Made by a program: the position numbers and the translations under genes. Below are positions 1 to 9,774 of a stretch of DNA of 64,000 nucleotides, piece by piece (position 1 is the first letter of the stretch; each line of letters starts with the position of its first letter). The stretch is taken from NCBI RefSeq assembly GCF_000231115.1, contig NW_006889834.1, forward strand, positions 124,001 to 188,000. The letters are read 5' to 3'. The stretch comes from Vittaforma corneae ATCC 50505. Taxonomy: Eukaryota; Microsporidia; Nosematidae. The notes under the pieces are model-generated. The model saw nothing but the letters and a program-made list of their open reading frames with translations. It searched no databases and had not been told where the DNA came from.

Positions 1-126
1 GCCCTTCTGAGCGGCTTGGCATTTGTATCGTGTTCTGCTTCTCCACTTCCGTCCTCATTAACTAGATCCTGACTATATGGAGACAGTTGTTCTTGTGCTT
101 TCCTTTTTCTTAATTGGCTCAGTCAT
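1..126 (-). CDS. N-terminal end of an unidentified gene, apparent frameshift
   Basis: An ATG on the minus strand at 126 is immediately preceded by CCC, the start signal used by most genes here. Its frame runs 17 codons and stops at a TAG. The +1 frame stays open from just after that ATG to the window edge and reads like a charged protein N-terminus (KRKAQEQLSPYSQDLVNEDG). The two frames can be joined in the AAAAA run near codons 6-8. This suggests one gene with an indel, either a sequencing error or a real break, that continues beyond position 1. The function cannot be recognised. Confidence 0.4.
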
Positions 127-282
127 GGGCTACCACTAAATTTTCATAAACCATCTGAATTTTTTGTAGGAAATACTTGAAAAATCATTCTTGAATGCAC
201 TTCAGCAAGCTTTGCATGGAAAGATATTTTTGTTTGCTCTAAATCCACAATTAGCCTTTTACTGGCAGATGACTAGTTTCTA

Positions 283-1731
283 TTACTCAAGAAGCGAGGT
301 TCCTGTCATCTCTCCAGGCACGGGAATGCCCATTAAATGAAGGACTGTTGGCGCAACATCTTTAAGCGATGCTTCTGGTCTTCCGCTGAGTTTCTTTTCA
401 GAATTTAGCACCATGAAAAGCACTTTGTTCGTAGTGTGTGACTTACATATCTTTTCATTTAACACCATTTGCTCAGAATTTCCATGATCAGCCGTTATAA
501 CCATCACATAGTCTTCTTTCACAGCCTTCTCATGTATCCCTTTAATCTGGTCATCCATTATTGACACTGCCTCAACAGTCTTTTCAAAATTACCCGTATG
601 TCCAAGAAGATCAGGCGCAGCAAGATTAATGACTATGAAATCGTATTTTTTCTCAATGCATTCCCTACATGTATTGGCAACCTCCTTCATTGATGTTCCA
701 GGTGCTAGTGTAAAATCCTCCACTTTTGGAGACGGCAACACAAACCAATCCTCGTTGTCAAATTTAAATTCTTTTCCTCCGTTGAAAAAGTATGTCACAT
801 GCGCATACTTCTCAGTCTCTGCTATGTGTGCTTGCGTTTTGTTATACTTTGAAAGCCATTCAGACAATGTATTTTCAACACTCGGCTTTCTGAGAATTGC
901 ATTCGGATCGCCGTCCTCATATTCTGTAATTGTGTAAACTCTGCAGAATTCCTTAAATCTGTTGTAAAGTTGTCTCATGCGATCTGCCCTAAAATTAAAA
1001 AATATAACTGTATCATCAGAGGTCACTGGCTCATTTATAAGCAAAGTAGGTTCAATGAATTCATCACCTGCGCTTTTGGCTACAATGCCTCTGATAATAT
1101 CATTGATGTTCGTGTTAACAGCATTGCAGCCAGCACCTCCAAAATTATTGCTAATGCCGGGGCCATTTTCTTTGTTTACCATCATTTGAAATACTTGTTC
1201 GGTTCTTTTATAATTCATATCCCTGTCCATCGCAAAGTATCTACCGGAAATGGAGACAATATTATTAAATGGCTGTATGAAATCTGCAAAAGTGTCTGGG
1301 GATACATCTATCCCGTCTGCAATGGCATGTATGTAGACACTGTACTTCATTGGAATACATTCCAAAAGATATTTCAAATGATCCAGATGCGAATGTACTC
1401 CACCGTCGCTGATCATTCCAATTAAGTGTATTTTCTTACCAGAAACTTTCAGCCTGGAGATAATATTCTTTAATTCCCCTGTTTCAAATGCATTTTTGAT
1501 CATTATTAAACTTTGGCTTATGATTCTTCCTGAGCCTATTGTTATATGACCTACTTCTGAATTTCCCATCTTTCCATCAGGAAGACCAACATACTTTCCA
1601 TGTGCGAATATTTCCAAATATCCGTTGCTTTCTTTGAGCTTATTGATGTAGTGGCTTCTTGTGGTGGCATTTCCCACCTCCTCTTTCGAAATGCCGTATC
1701 CATCAATAATTACCAAGCAGACATTTTTCAT
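283..1731 (-). CDS. 2,3-bisphosphoglycerate-independent phosphoglycerate mutase
   Basis: This 482-residue protein interconverts 3- and 2-phosphoglycerate in glycolysis and belongs to the alkaline-phosphatase superfamily. Visible signatures are the N-terminal IIDGYG metal site (D10), the catalytic-serine motif GNSEVGH (S58), DGGVHSH, a GRYFAMDRD block, NFRADRMRQL and, near the C-terminus, DLLGHTG and ADHGNSEQ, which hold the second metal ligands. It is slightly shorter than bacterial and plant enzymes (about 510 residues) and looks complete. The ATG at 1731 is preceded by CCTCA, a weak form of the local C-rich start signal. Animal hosts use the unrelated cofactor-dependent enzyme. Confidence 0.95.
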   Translation of the reverse strand: MKNVCLVIIDGYGISKEEVGNATTRSHYINKLKESNGYLEIFAHGKYVGLPDGKMGNSEVGHITIGSGRIISQSLIMIKNAFETGELKNIISRLKVSGKKIHLIGMISDGGVHSHLDHLKYLLECIPMKYSVYIHAIADGIDVSPDTFADFIQPFNNIVSISGRYFAMDRDMNYKRTEQVFQMMVNKENGPGISNNFGGAGCNAVNTNINDIIRGIVAKSAGDEFIEPTLLINEPVTSDDTVIFFNFRADRMRQLYNRFKEFCRVYTITEYEDGDPNAILRKPSVENTLSEWLSKYNKTQAHIAETEKYAHVTYFFNGGKEFKFDNEDWFVLPSPKVEDFTLAPGTSMKEVANTCRECIEKKYDFIVINLAAPDLLGHTGNFEKTVEAVSIMDDQIKGIHEKAVKEDYVMVITADHGNSEQMVLNEKICKSHTTNKVLFMVLNSEKKLSGRPEASLKDVAPTVLHLMGIPVPGEMTGTSLLE

Positions 1732-2013
1732 TGAGGATTTAGAAATAAACCAACCTGTAAATCTAAGTAAACGCTAGGCTGATAAAATTTTGATAGTCAA
1801 TTGGATATAATCAGCAATACACTTATTACCCAGGACACAGACTATTGCTTTGGCCATGTCTATTAAACAAAAACCATAAACATTAGCTGTTTCAACACTA
1901 GCCATCGAAACTAAAGTCAAACAAAGGATATTTAATTAAATGCCGTATTTCAAACTTTGCCTTCAACACCAACAAAGCAAAACCGCATTCGGAACATAAC
2001 ATTGGTAAATTGT

Positions 2014-2691
2014 TCAGTTAAAAAAGTTGAGCAATATGAGAATGAACATTATAAATATTGAAAAATATAAGGTCTGTCTCTCTGTCTGGCGGTCACCATA
2101 TGGTCTATATGCATTTCTGTACAGTTGCGAGTAAAAATTTATAAAGTCCCCCTCAGTAAATCTATATGGCCAGAATCCTGGTGATATTCCAGTGGAGAAC
2201 ATAAACTGCCTATTTCCAAATGAATAGGACATTGAATTAGAAATTGGAGTGGCGTAATACGCCTGGGAATACACTGGTTGGCCGCTGAAGAAAAATCTAC
2301 TTCCCTTTCGTCTACCGTCATACTGCTCTCTCTTGTCCTCTGTGTTAATCTCAAAGTATGCACCCTGAATTATCCTGAAAGCATCCTCTGCTCCCTTCAC
2401 AGGGGCTCTATTAGGATGGTATCTAGCTGCTTTCTCTCTAAAAGTCTTTTTTATCTCATCCAAGCTCGCATTCTGGTCTAGCCCTAGTATTTTATAACAA
2501 TCGTGTCCCTCCATTTTTAAAATTTCATGGATCTCTCTTGAAAGTTGCAACAGCTTCTTTGATTTTTCTAACTCCTCGAGATCTTCTTTTTCCTGAGTCT
2601 GATTATATTGTTTCTCAGAAAATTCAGCATATCCGCGGTAATCTGCATTTTCTAGACATTCTCTAGCTTTAGTTTTGAAATCGGTTGGCAT
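2014..2691 (-). CDS. Tail-anchored DnaJ-domain protein with HPN instead of HPD
   Basis: The product is 225 residues if translation starts at the ATG at 2691, which follows CCCCAAGC. An in-frame ATG at 2724 would add 11 residues but lacks that signal. A J domain occupies roughly residues 63-125 (CYKILGL, then EIKKTFREKAARYHPNRAP). The tripeptide that activates Hsp70 ATPase is HPN at residues 92-94, not HPD. A hydrophobic tail (residues about 206-224) ends the protein, so it is probably tail-anchored with the J domain facing the cytosol, like yeast Hlj1 or the DNAJB12 family on the ER. The changed Asp may weaken or abolish Hsp70 stimulation. Confidence 0.8.
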   Translation of the reverse strand: MPTDFKTKARECLENADYRGYAEFSEKQYNQTQEKEDLEELEKSKKLLQLSREIHEILKMEGHDCYKILGLDQNASLDEIKKTFREKAARYHPNRAPVKGAEDAFRIIQGAYFEINTEDKREQYDGRRKGSRFFFSGQPVYSQAYYATPISNSMSYSFGNRQFMFSTGISPGFWPYRFTEGDFINFYSQLYRNAYRPYGDRQTERQTLYFSIFIMFILILLNFFN

Positions 2692-3114
2692 GCTTGGGGC
2701 TGCAAGTAAAGGGGAATAAAACATACAACAAATTAGAAATTAAGCCCAAGCATGCAATCATACACCATTGATTCACAGATGTCTGGAAAGCAAGAGACAA
2801 AGTATTTATGCAACTACTGACATGTTTTATTAATATTAGATCAACTAGTGTCTTTATGCACTATAAAGGGTGTTATAAAAACCACACACAGATCCGTACA
2901 TTGTTGTTCATCTCAATACAAATTTTCGCCTGACTAACACTCGCCAACTATTTTAATATTTCCTTCGGCATGAAAACTAAGCAATATTTCATATTTGCCA
3001 TACACAGCTTTCCATTGAGTTTTAATAATAAATCTTGGCCAACTAATATGTAGTAAATTAATGCAATTTTTAATGTTAAAACTTCTAGCTCGTAAAATTA
3101 CCCTTTCCAAACAA
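2692..3114. other. Intergenic stretch between divergent genes
   Basis: This spacer lies between the starts of the DnaJ gene (minus) and a small plus-strand ORF. It holds two TATA-like strings around 2862-2880 (TATAAA-type) but no ORF of useful length, tRNA or repeat that I can see. Confidence 0.4.
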
Positions 3115-3336
3115 ATGAAACAGAATAGAGAAAAAATTTTCATAAAAAATTCAGATCAAAAACAAAAATTGTTAGGCGTATCTGAAAATGAACCAAGATA
3201 CAGATCGACGTTTTCTCGAGTTCCATCTCAAATGCAATCTCCACAGTCAAATATTAAGCAAAATGATATCTTGAAAAGAATTGATGCAGCCTTAGGTCTT
3301 CTAAAACTAAAAAACGTCAAACAAATTTTTGAATAA
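3115..3336 (+). CDS. Small conserved-looking hypothetical protein, 73 aa
   Basis: An ATG at 3115 lies 11 bases after CCC, and the frame runs 73 codons to a TAA embedded in AATAAA, a pattern seen at several real gene ends here. The product is basic, with a Ser/Gln-rich middle and an amphipathic C-terminal helix (ILKRIDAALGLLKLKNVKQI). The frame is open further upstream to an ATG at 3061 that lacks a C-rich signal. I do not recognise the family. It might bind a larger complex through the C-terminal helix, but that is only inferred from its shape. Confidence 0.5.
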   Translation: MKQNREKIFIKNSDQKQKLLGVSENEPRYRSTFSRVPSQMQSPQSNIKQNDILKRIDAALGLLKLKNVKQIFE

Positions 3337-3727
3337 ATGTGAATGAAGTAAACATTAATGCCCATCACTTATCTTAACACCAGGCACTATTCTTAGATTT
3401 AACAAGTTTTGTGATCAATCTTTATAGAGTGATCACCTAGAACAGTCTTTTTATACCTTGGCAAGCCTTTCATTTAAAACAAATATACTTATAAAGTTGG
3501 CATTTGGATCGATCTCTAAGCCTTAACTTTGATTAAATCAATGTAACCCCAAACTATTAAATATAGTACATGCTCATGCTTGAAAATATTATCTTTGGGC
3601 TAACGGCAATACTGGATGTTGAATTATTTGACATTATGATATGCTACACATAAACTACTATGCTATAATAAATAATATTATTGATAGTTGATTGACCAAT
3701 TTAGTAACAGTATAATCAATGGCAATA
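3337..3727. other. Intergenic stretch between convergent genes
   Basis: AT-rich spacer between two converging genes. I see no ORF with a C-rich start signal, no tRNA and no repeat in it. Confidence 0.4.
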
Positions 3728-5128
3728 CTACGTTTTGTTGACTTCCGCGAGTATCTTAATATATTCATTTCTTTTAGCCTCCTCGCAGTTTTCAAGTATG
3801 GTCTTCTTTATGAAGCTTATGGCCTCGACGTATCCACCTTTTTGAGAATCCACAGCCTTAAAAATCTCTTTGATCTCAGATCGTTCGTTTCTGCCCCCAA
3901 AAATTCGATCTATGATTTTGGGTGTCAAGTATCTCTCCATACACTCAATAATCTCCTTCTTATCATCCAATCTTTCAACAGAGTGAATAATTTGATGATT
4001 TTTCAAACCTTCTTCAAGTTGCACATTTTGTTTGCGAGCCTTTTTAATAACTGCATGGACTAGATTTTCCAGAAAATCAGATTTAATTGGCATTTTGTTC
4101 AACTCGTTGATCAATCCTGCCACTTCAAAACTCAATCCAGTACTTTTCTGTTGATGCAGAAAAACTTCCTCAAGTATGGCTTTTTTTTCTTTTAACGATT
4201 GGCCCAGAGATCCTAGTCTGTTAACGAATTCGCCAGTTGTGTACAAATTAAGGGCGATGATAATGCAAAAAGGTGACATTTTGAAGAAAATATCAATAAA
4301 ATCAACAATCATCAAGTCCACCCCTGAAAATATTTCTCTAATGTCTGAGCTAATGTCCATAAGACTCAAGAAGTTGGTTTCACACTCTAAAAGAGACTCA
4401 TATGTCATAACAAGGGCATCCAGGGTAAACTTTAATGAATTTACATCTGTTATCAACTCCGATACTCTATTTAGATGGTTTTCAAACTCTTCGTTATAGA
4501 GATCTTTTGATTTTCTAGTGTATGCAACACATAGAACTGTGTAATATTCACTATTTGTCTTGCTAAAAGTATAAATAAATTTATATTTCATCATTTTTTC
4601 ATAGAAGCTACGATGGACTCTGAGCTCATTTTTGCTTTCTGACTTTATAAATAGCTTTGAAAGAAACATCACAAATCTTTTTAAAAAATTAGAAAGAAGA
4701 TCTAGAATCTCCCTCTCCCTCTCTTTTACAATTTTAAGTTCGCATTTTCCTCTGGAAAACTCCTTCAAAATAGATAGGCTTTTTTCGATTTTTATAAGGT
4801 CATCGTCATCTGTAAAGCTTCCAGTTTCTAGTATATGCAAATTATCCTGATCAACTGTCAGCGACAGAAGTATCTGCTTAGTTCTTTCATATACTTTCTT
4901 TTCAAAGTCGAGCTTGCTTTCTAGATAGCCGACAGTATTTTTGATCTCTTCAAGCTCATTTGACAGAGAGCCAATCATAACCTGATGTACCGCAAAGGGA
5001 ACCATTTGAGACTTAATTTCTGTCTTCAAATGATCTATTTTTGGTCTAAGGGTTTTCAAATCTTCTTTAAATGACATGCACGATGTTTCTTTGCTTTCTA
5101 TATTGCTAGAGACGATTGTTTTTGGCAT
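3728..5128 (-). CDS. Probable exocyst subunit Sec3 (EXOC1-like)
   Basis: This 466-residue, mostly helical protein starts at an ATG ten bases after CCC. The N-terminal 130 residues are coiled-coil. They are followed by a segment with the Sec3 pattern: a KEREREILDLLSNF helix, then a His-led block with a Tyr/Leu-rich stretch (YEKMMKYKFIYTF) and KDLYNEEFENHLNR. In Sec3/EXOC1 the equivalent region starts the CATCHR helical rods that help tether secretory vesicles at the plasma membrane. The N-terminal PIP2/Rho-binding PH domain of fungal Sec3 is missing, as in a reduced form. The same block also resembles GARP subunit Vps52, so that is the main alternative. A Sec10 relative at 40.6 kb makes exocyst more likely. 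Confidence 0.55.
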   Translation of the reverse strand: MPKTIVSSNIESKETSCMSFKEDLKTLRPKIDHLKTEIKSQMVPFAVHQVMIGSLSNELEEIKNTVGYLESKLDFEKKVYERTKQILLSLTVDQDNLHILETGSFTDDDDLIKIEKSLSILKEFSRGKCELKIVKEREREILDLLSNFLKRFVMFLSKLFIKSESKNELRVHRSFYEKMMKYKFIYTFSKTNSEYYTVLCVAYTRKSKDLYNEEFENHLNRVSELITDVNSLKFTLDALVMTYESLLECETNFLSLMDISSDIREIFSGVDLMIVDFIDIFFKMSPFCIIIALNLYTTGEFVNRLGSLGQSLKEKKAILEEVFLHQQKSTGLSFEVAGLINELNKMPIKSDFLENLVHAVIKKARKQNVQLEEGLKNHQIIHSVERLDDKKEIIECMERYLTPKIIDRIFGGRNERSEIKEIFKAVDSQKGGYVEAISFIKKTILENCEEAKRNEYIKILAEVNKT

Positions 5129-5456
5129 GGCAAATTAAGGGATAAGAAAATTTAAAGGCTAGCACTAAAGATTTCCACAGCATTGGTTGGGTATATGATT
5201 AAATTAGCACATTATTAACAACCAATTATAGGAGGATTTTGCAAAGATTGATAAATGAAATATTGAACCTTACGAGTGGATATAGTCAGCTGTCTAGCTT
5301 AGTATTTTATACGATATGCATACAAAATCACCCTGCATGGTCTTATTAAATATGCTTATATGCAAACATCTGTGCTTTATGTATTTTTCTACAAATGTGC
5401 TTTGGCCCATTTTACTTCTTTTACATCTGTATTTTAAAAATTTTTGCCCTTCGAGA
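5129..5456. other. Spacer upstream of the poly(A)-binding protein gene
   Basis: The spacer lies between the divergent starts of the Sec3-like and PAB1 genes. The PAB1 frame is open back to 5316 and contains an ATG at 5337 after CCCTGC. It would add a hydrophobic leader that no poly(A)-binding protein needs, so I treat it as untranslated. Confidence 0.4.
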
Positions 5457-6923
5457 ATGGTTAGCATACAACATTCGAAATCACTTGTAACGGTCCGCTG
5501 TGGAAATCTATCTCCAAAGACATCCATAGCAGAGCTGGTTGCGCTCTTTTCTAGAGAGCCTGTTGCAATAGAAGATATCAAGATGAAAAAAAATGATCTT
5601 ATCCAGTCGTCATATGCATTTGTTACATTTTTATCCATAGAAGATGCTAAAAGAATTGTTGAGAAGTATAACTACACCACTCTGCACGACAGGGAAATGA
5701 CATTGATGATTCTTACGTCCGGTAATGTTTTTCCAGAAAACGCAAACTTATTTGTAAAGAACATTCCAAAAGAATATACTACTAAGAAACTTTATGAAAT
5801 CTTCAAAGATTTTGGATCAATAGCATCCTGCAAGGTATCAGTCGACAGTAATGGAGAGTCTAGGGGATATGGTTTTGTCCAGTACGAGACCGTTGAGTCG
5901 GCTGATAAGGCGATTGCGGATCTTCGAGATGAGAAATTTGAGGGAAAAACTCTTAGCATCTCTAGATTTGATAGATCCCTCCGAGATCAGAAACACAGTG
6001 ATAGTTCCTCTTCTACATCCTCTTTTACAAATGTTTTTGTTAAAAATTTTCCAAGTAGCTTAACAGAGGCGAAATTAAAAGACATTTTAGAAAAGTATGG
6101 GCCAATTTGCTCCATTTATTTGCCATTAAATGAAAAATCCGAGCCTGTAGGCTTCGCCTGTGTGAATTTTGAAAAAGCAGAAGATGCAGCCAAGGCTGTT
6201 GAGAATCTTCACAACAAACACATATTCTCCCTTGAGGAATGCCAGGATAGTTCTGTTGCCACCTGCCCCTTTTATATTCAAAAGGCTGAGAGAAGAAAAG
6301 AAAGAGAGGAGACCATTCGCAAGCAGCTCGAGGCTTTGTCTCTTAAAGGCATTAATTCAAAGAACAATCTCTATATCGCTCATATTCCAGAAACATTTTC
6401 AGAAGATGAAATACGAGATCTTTTCAGTAAGTTCGGAACAATTGTCAGCATTAAACTACAAAAGACATCCTCAGAGAACAATAAACAATTTGGATATATC
6501 TGCTTTAAGACACCGGAGGAGGCTGCAGCGGCTTTTGAAGCGATGGATGGTACCTTGCTGGACAACAGTAAGCTGCGTATATCATTTTATAAGGCCAAAA
6601 ATGAAAGAAGGGCAGAAAGCACTTCGGGAAAGCCAAGATCATCGAATTCGGAATCAAAAGAAGGTCTGTCGAGCATAGGAACTTCAAAATTAATTCAAAG
6701 TCTTGCCAATGTCGTTGAAAGGACGGCCTCACTTTATAAAAAAGACTGGAATGTTGTTGGTGCTAACAATTCAACTGAGTTTTCGCAGAAAATGGCAAGA
6801 GAGTTCTTCTCAGTCCACGAAAAAGAGCTTAAGGAAATGGTCAGTTCTTCAGCATTCCTGGAAAACAAAATCAAGACAATTCTAAAAAATAAGAAAGAAA
6901 AATTGAGTCAAAAACAACAATAA
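5457..6923 (+). CDS. PAB1: Polyadenylate-binding protein, four RRMs plus degenerate MLLE
   Basis: This 488-residue protein binds mRNA poly(A) tails and promotes translation and mRNA stability. Four RRM domains follow in order, about residues 8-85, 98-175, 190-280 and 300-385. RNP2/RNP1 motifs are visible in RRM2 (NLFVKNIP, RGYGFVQY), RRM3 (NVFVKNFP) and RRM4 (NNLYIAHIP, FGYICF). The last 75 residues resemble an MLLE domain in helix pattern, but its hallmark KITGMLLE core is replaced by QKMAREFFS. The start at 5457 follows CCC by seven bases and fits the normal Pab1 N-terminus. A partner, ataxin-2/Pbp1, is encoded at 58.9-60.2 kb. Confidence 0.93.
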   Translation: MVSIQHSKSLVTVRCGNLSPKTSIAELVALFSREPVAIEDIKMKKNDLIQSSYAFVTFLSIEDAKRIVEKYNYTTLHDREMTLMILTSGNVFPENANLFVKNIPKEYTTKKLYEIFKDFGSIASCKVSVDSNGESRGYGFVQYETVESADKAIADLRDEKFEGKTLSISRFDRSLRDQKHSDSSSSTSSFTNVFVKNFPSSLTEAKLKDILEKYGPICSIYLPLNEKSEPVGFACVNFEKAEDAAKAVENLHNKHIFSLEECQDSSVATCPFYIQKAERRKEREETIRKQLEALSLKGINSKNNLYIAHIPETFSEDEIRDLFSKFGTIVSIKLQKTSSENNKQFGYICFKTPEEAAAAFEAMDGTLLDNSKLRISFYKAKNERRAESTSGKPRSSNSESKEGLSSIGTSKLIQSLANVVERTASLYKKDWNVVGANNSTEFSQKMAREFFSVHEKELKEMVSSSAFLENKIKTILKNKKEKLSQKQQ

Positions 6924-7076
6924 CTAATAAAAGCTTTCTTAAGTTTCTTTAATAACTCATCATATTTTTAGCTGCGCTTAAGCAGTATCAAGATTCCAAA
7001 CATTTTAGCACTGTGGAGAATATGACAAGCATTCAAGCAAGGGCAATAGGGCGAGCATACGAATAAGACCTTGTCT

Positions 7077-8333
7077 TTATTTTTTTGGCAAAGACAGTGG
7101 CTTTAGACCTGACTTTATTTTGCCTTTGTAGAAATTTTGTGCAAAAATATTGTCAACAGATATGTTTTTAGACAATGAAAAGCTAACCAAGGCCTTTGAG
7201 TTAAGTTCTACCATTAAAGACTTAATAACATCAATAGGTGCGTTGGTTTTAAACGCGTTGTTGTCGCAGTGTGTGAGGGACACCAGATGGCCAGCATTTG
7301 CTAATCCTGTCATCACATCGCTAAGTTTACAACAGTTGATTTTCAAAAAAGATGCTAGCTTTGGAACTTCATAGTAAAACATTGTCGGCAACTCCTGTCT
7401 CATCAACTTTAGTATTCCAATCATCCTTTCATTGCTTGCTTCGCTAACTGAGGAAATAATGTTGTCTATAATTTGACTGTCGTGCAGCTCTTTGTTCCAA
7501 AAAGGGCCGTACAATTTCATTTTTTTGCCACAATGTGCACAGCAGTTAGTATTGGTACCTCCAGGAGGCAGCTCCAAGATATTCATACACTCGCAAATGT
7601 AGAAATGCGAATTATCCTTTAAAACAGACTTTCCCTGGCCTTTATAAACCCTTACTATCACTCTTACATAGAAATCCACACTCAGGCTCAATACCGGCAA
7701 AATTCTTGCATCATATTTTGAGAACTCTCTTGAAATATAGCTCAAAAGAGCACGGATGGGGGTTTCGTTTTTACAGAATATTTTTTTAATAAGTGTGCTG
7801 TACCTCATATAGCATTTTGCCTCATTTGTGCATAGTGCAGCCTTGTCAGTGCATGTAAAGCAGATTAGCCCATTATGTCTAATCGCCTTAAATGCAGAAT
7901 TTACAAACTCTGCACAGCTTCCAAATGGGTCAATATCAATTACGTCAAAGAAGGAATGGAACCTATTCATCAGAACGTGGCAGTCATTCCTGGTCACGTT
8001 GGCTCTATGCTTATACTCTTTGATGTTTTCGTGCTCTGAAAATATTTTGAATGTATCGATTCCATTATATTTAAGATTTTCTTGAATGGCTTCAACTGCC
8101 TTAGGACAAATGTCGTTGAAAAATAGTGTGGAGTTGGGAATTTCGTTTAAATATCTGATTCCCCTTAGTCCTGTCGCAGACATTGCAGTTAAAATTTTAA
8201 TGTTCTCCTTCCCGCTGAAATATGTCTTAATAACTTCAGCCGATAGATCTCTGTTCAGTTTTTGAGCAGGATTAAAAAATGTGTTTTCCTCTTTGACGAT
8301 CTTTGCTGAGCCTTCTGAAAACTCCTCCGGCAT
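7077..8333 (-). CDS. TRM1: tRNA (guanine26-N2)-dimethyltransferase
   Basis: The 418-residue enzyme makes m2,2G26 in tRNAs using S-adenosylmethionine. The N-terminal EEFSEGSAKI and FFNPAQKLNRDLS blocks, the SAM-fold ATGLRGIRY and DIDPFGS motifs, and the CFTCTDKAALC segment are diagnostic. A Cys cluster (CECMN and CCAHCGKK, residues about 245-275) matches the C-terminal zinc-binding part of Trm1. The start at 8333 follows CCCA. Yeast Trm1 is longer (570 residues), and this version lacks obvious N-terminal targeting extensions. It is convergent with PAB1, and its stop overlaps an AATAAA-like string. Confidence 0.95.
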   Translation of the reverse strand: MPEEFSEGSAKIVKEENTFFNPAQKLNRDLSAEVIKTYFSGKENIKILTAMSATGLRGIRYLNEIPNSTLFFNDICPKAVEAIQENLKYNGIDTFKIFSEHENIKEYKHRANVTRNDCHVLMNRFHSFFDVIDIDPFGSCAEFVNSAFKAIRHNGLICFTCTDKAALCTNEAKCYMRYSTLIKKIFCKNETPIRALLSYISREFSKYDARILPVLSLSVDFYVRVIVRVYKGQGKSVLKDNSHFYICECMNILELPPGGTNTNCCAHCGKKMKLYGPFWNKELHDSQIIDNIISSVSEASNERMIGILKLMRQELPTMFYYEVPKLASFLKINCCKLSDVMTGLANAGHLVSLTHCDNNAFKTNAPIDVIKSLMVELNSKALVSFSLSKNISVDNIFAQNFYKGKIKSGLKPLSLPKK

Positions 8334-8499
8334 TGGGCACGGAAAAGTAAAAATTTTCCATACAGATTTGCCATTTTTAAATCTTAGTGTTTCAGTATTA
8401 AGCTATTATTGCAGGTTTCAAAATTCAGTTTTTGCGCTTTGCAAACGAAGTGTGCTAAACTATCATGCATATAATTTTGACAAGTTATGCCGATATAAT

Positions 8500-9483
8500 T
8501 TATTTATTTTCCATCCTCTCTTTTATTATCTGATTTATGTCACGATCGTCTCTTCTCATGGTATCGGCAATATCAAACACCAATTCAGGATTTATGGCCG
8601 AGGGTTTTTGAAGAATTGCAAGGCACTTATCATAAGTCTCTGTCAGAATTATACTCCTCATTAGAATGATAACAGCCGCAGCACAGTACAGTAAAATTTC
8701 AAACCGATATGCATCACTGAGTATCTTGTCCCAGAGCCAAACTGTCCGATCAATTGGATATTCAGCGGAAAAAAGCAACAGAATCCACTTTAGCGGAAAC
8801 ATCGTTTTGATCAGATCTTTATCAGCCAGTGCGTTATAGAGCTCTGGATCTTTAGTCTTGATTATTTGAAATACTTCATTTACCTTATATCTTATTCCCT
8901 GCTTTTGGTCGTCAAATTCATCAATAAAGAGATTTGACATTTCTGATATCAGATTGTTAAATAAATAAAACGCATCTTCTTCTGCAAATTTGGCTGTTTC
9001 AATATTTTCATCACCCGATAATACAAAGTATAGCACGTACACAAGGTTAATCATACCCTGAACATATCCTATTTTGGGATTTATAATTGAAAAGGCAGTG
9101 AGAATCCTTCCTATAGATGCCTTCTGTATCCTATCAAAATCAGTCCTTTCTAGCTCGGCATTTATAATACTCGTAAGCTTCCTTACATTGCTATTGCTTT
9201 TATGTGTCTTATTCAAGATATCGGTGTAGGCCTGTCTGGCTTGTTTATAAAACTGCTCCAACTTAAATTTGTTAGGTGAATAGTAGTTTAACAACACTTT
9301 CCAGTAGCTTGGCCTAAGACTTTTGTCTGAAAATCCGTAATAGATGTAGTTTCTAATTTCGTATAGATTTATGGGCACATAGTCATTCATACTCAATTGT
9401 TTTGATATTAGATCCTTCAGTTTTAGCTTAATCCTCTGTAGCTCATCCGCTTTTTCAGCCATTGCATTTTTTTTGATTTCCAT
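8500..9483 (-). CDS. TBC-domain Rab GTPase-activating protein
   Basis: Almost the whole 327-residue protein is a TBC domain. The entry motif RPSYWKVLLNYY is at about 55-70. The arginine-finger segment INAELER sits at about 107-113 and the glutamine-finger motif GYVQGM at about 139. The distal PLKWILLLFSAEYP and VWLWDKILS blocks follow at about 225-250. Both fingers are kept, so it should accelerate GTP hydrolysis on a Rab. The closest architecture is the single-domain fungal Gyp/TBC1D13-type protein, but the target Rab cannot be predicted. No C-rich signal precedes the ATG at 9483. Other in-frame ATGs lie just downstream. Confidence 0.85.
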   Translation of the reverse strand: MEIKKNAMAEKADELQRIKLKLKDLISKQLSMNDYVPINLYEIRNYIYYGFSDKSLRPSYWKVLLNYYSPNKFKLEQFYKQARQAYTDILNKTHKSNSNVRKLTSIINAELERTDFDRIQKASIGRILTAFSIINPKIGYVQGMINLVYVLYFVLSGDENIETAKFAEEDAFYLFNNLISEMSNLFIDEFDDQKQGIRYKVNEVFQIIKTKDPELYNALADKDLIKTMFPLKWILLLFSAEYPIDRTVWLWDKILSDAYRFEILLYCAAAVIILMRSIILTETYDKCLAILQKPSAINPELVFDIADTMRRDDRDINQIIKERMENK

Positions 9484-9774
9484 TTTGATTCTCCTTTACA
9501 TCTCCCATTTTATATATAACCAATAGGCCAGATAATTTTGTTTGGCCCGTTTCAGAGCAAAATTGAAAATGCGCCAACAAACTAATATTCAGACAAGTTG
9601 GCGATACAGTAGTTTTGCAATCATGTGATGCAGTTTAATACTCAACTATAAGAGATAATAAAACCGAGCATAGCAATATTTAGTAATGCTATATTTGAAA
9701 TTTAGTTCATTATGTTTTGGTTTATTTTATTGGACAACACGATTCATTACTTGTAAAAATTTTGTTGAATAGCC

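Noticed and set aside
5316..5456. Hydrophobic N-terminal extension of PAB1
   Set aside because: Poly(A)-binding proteins have no such leader, and the ATG at 5457 after CCC gives the normal start.
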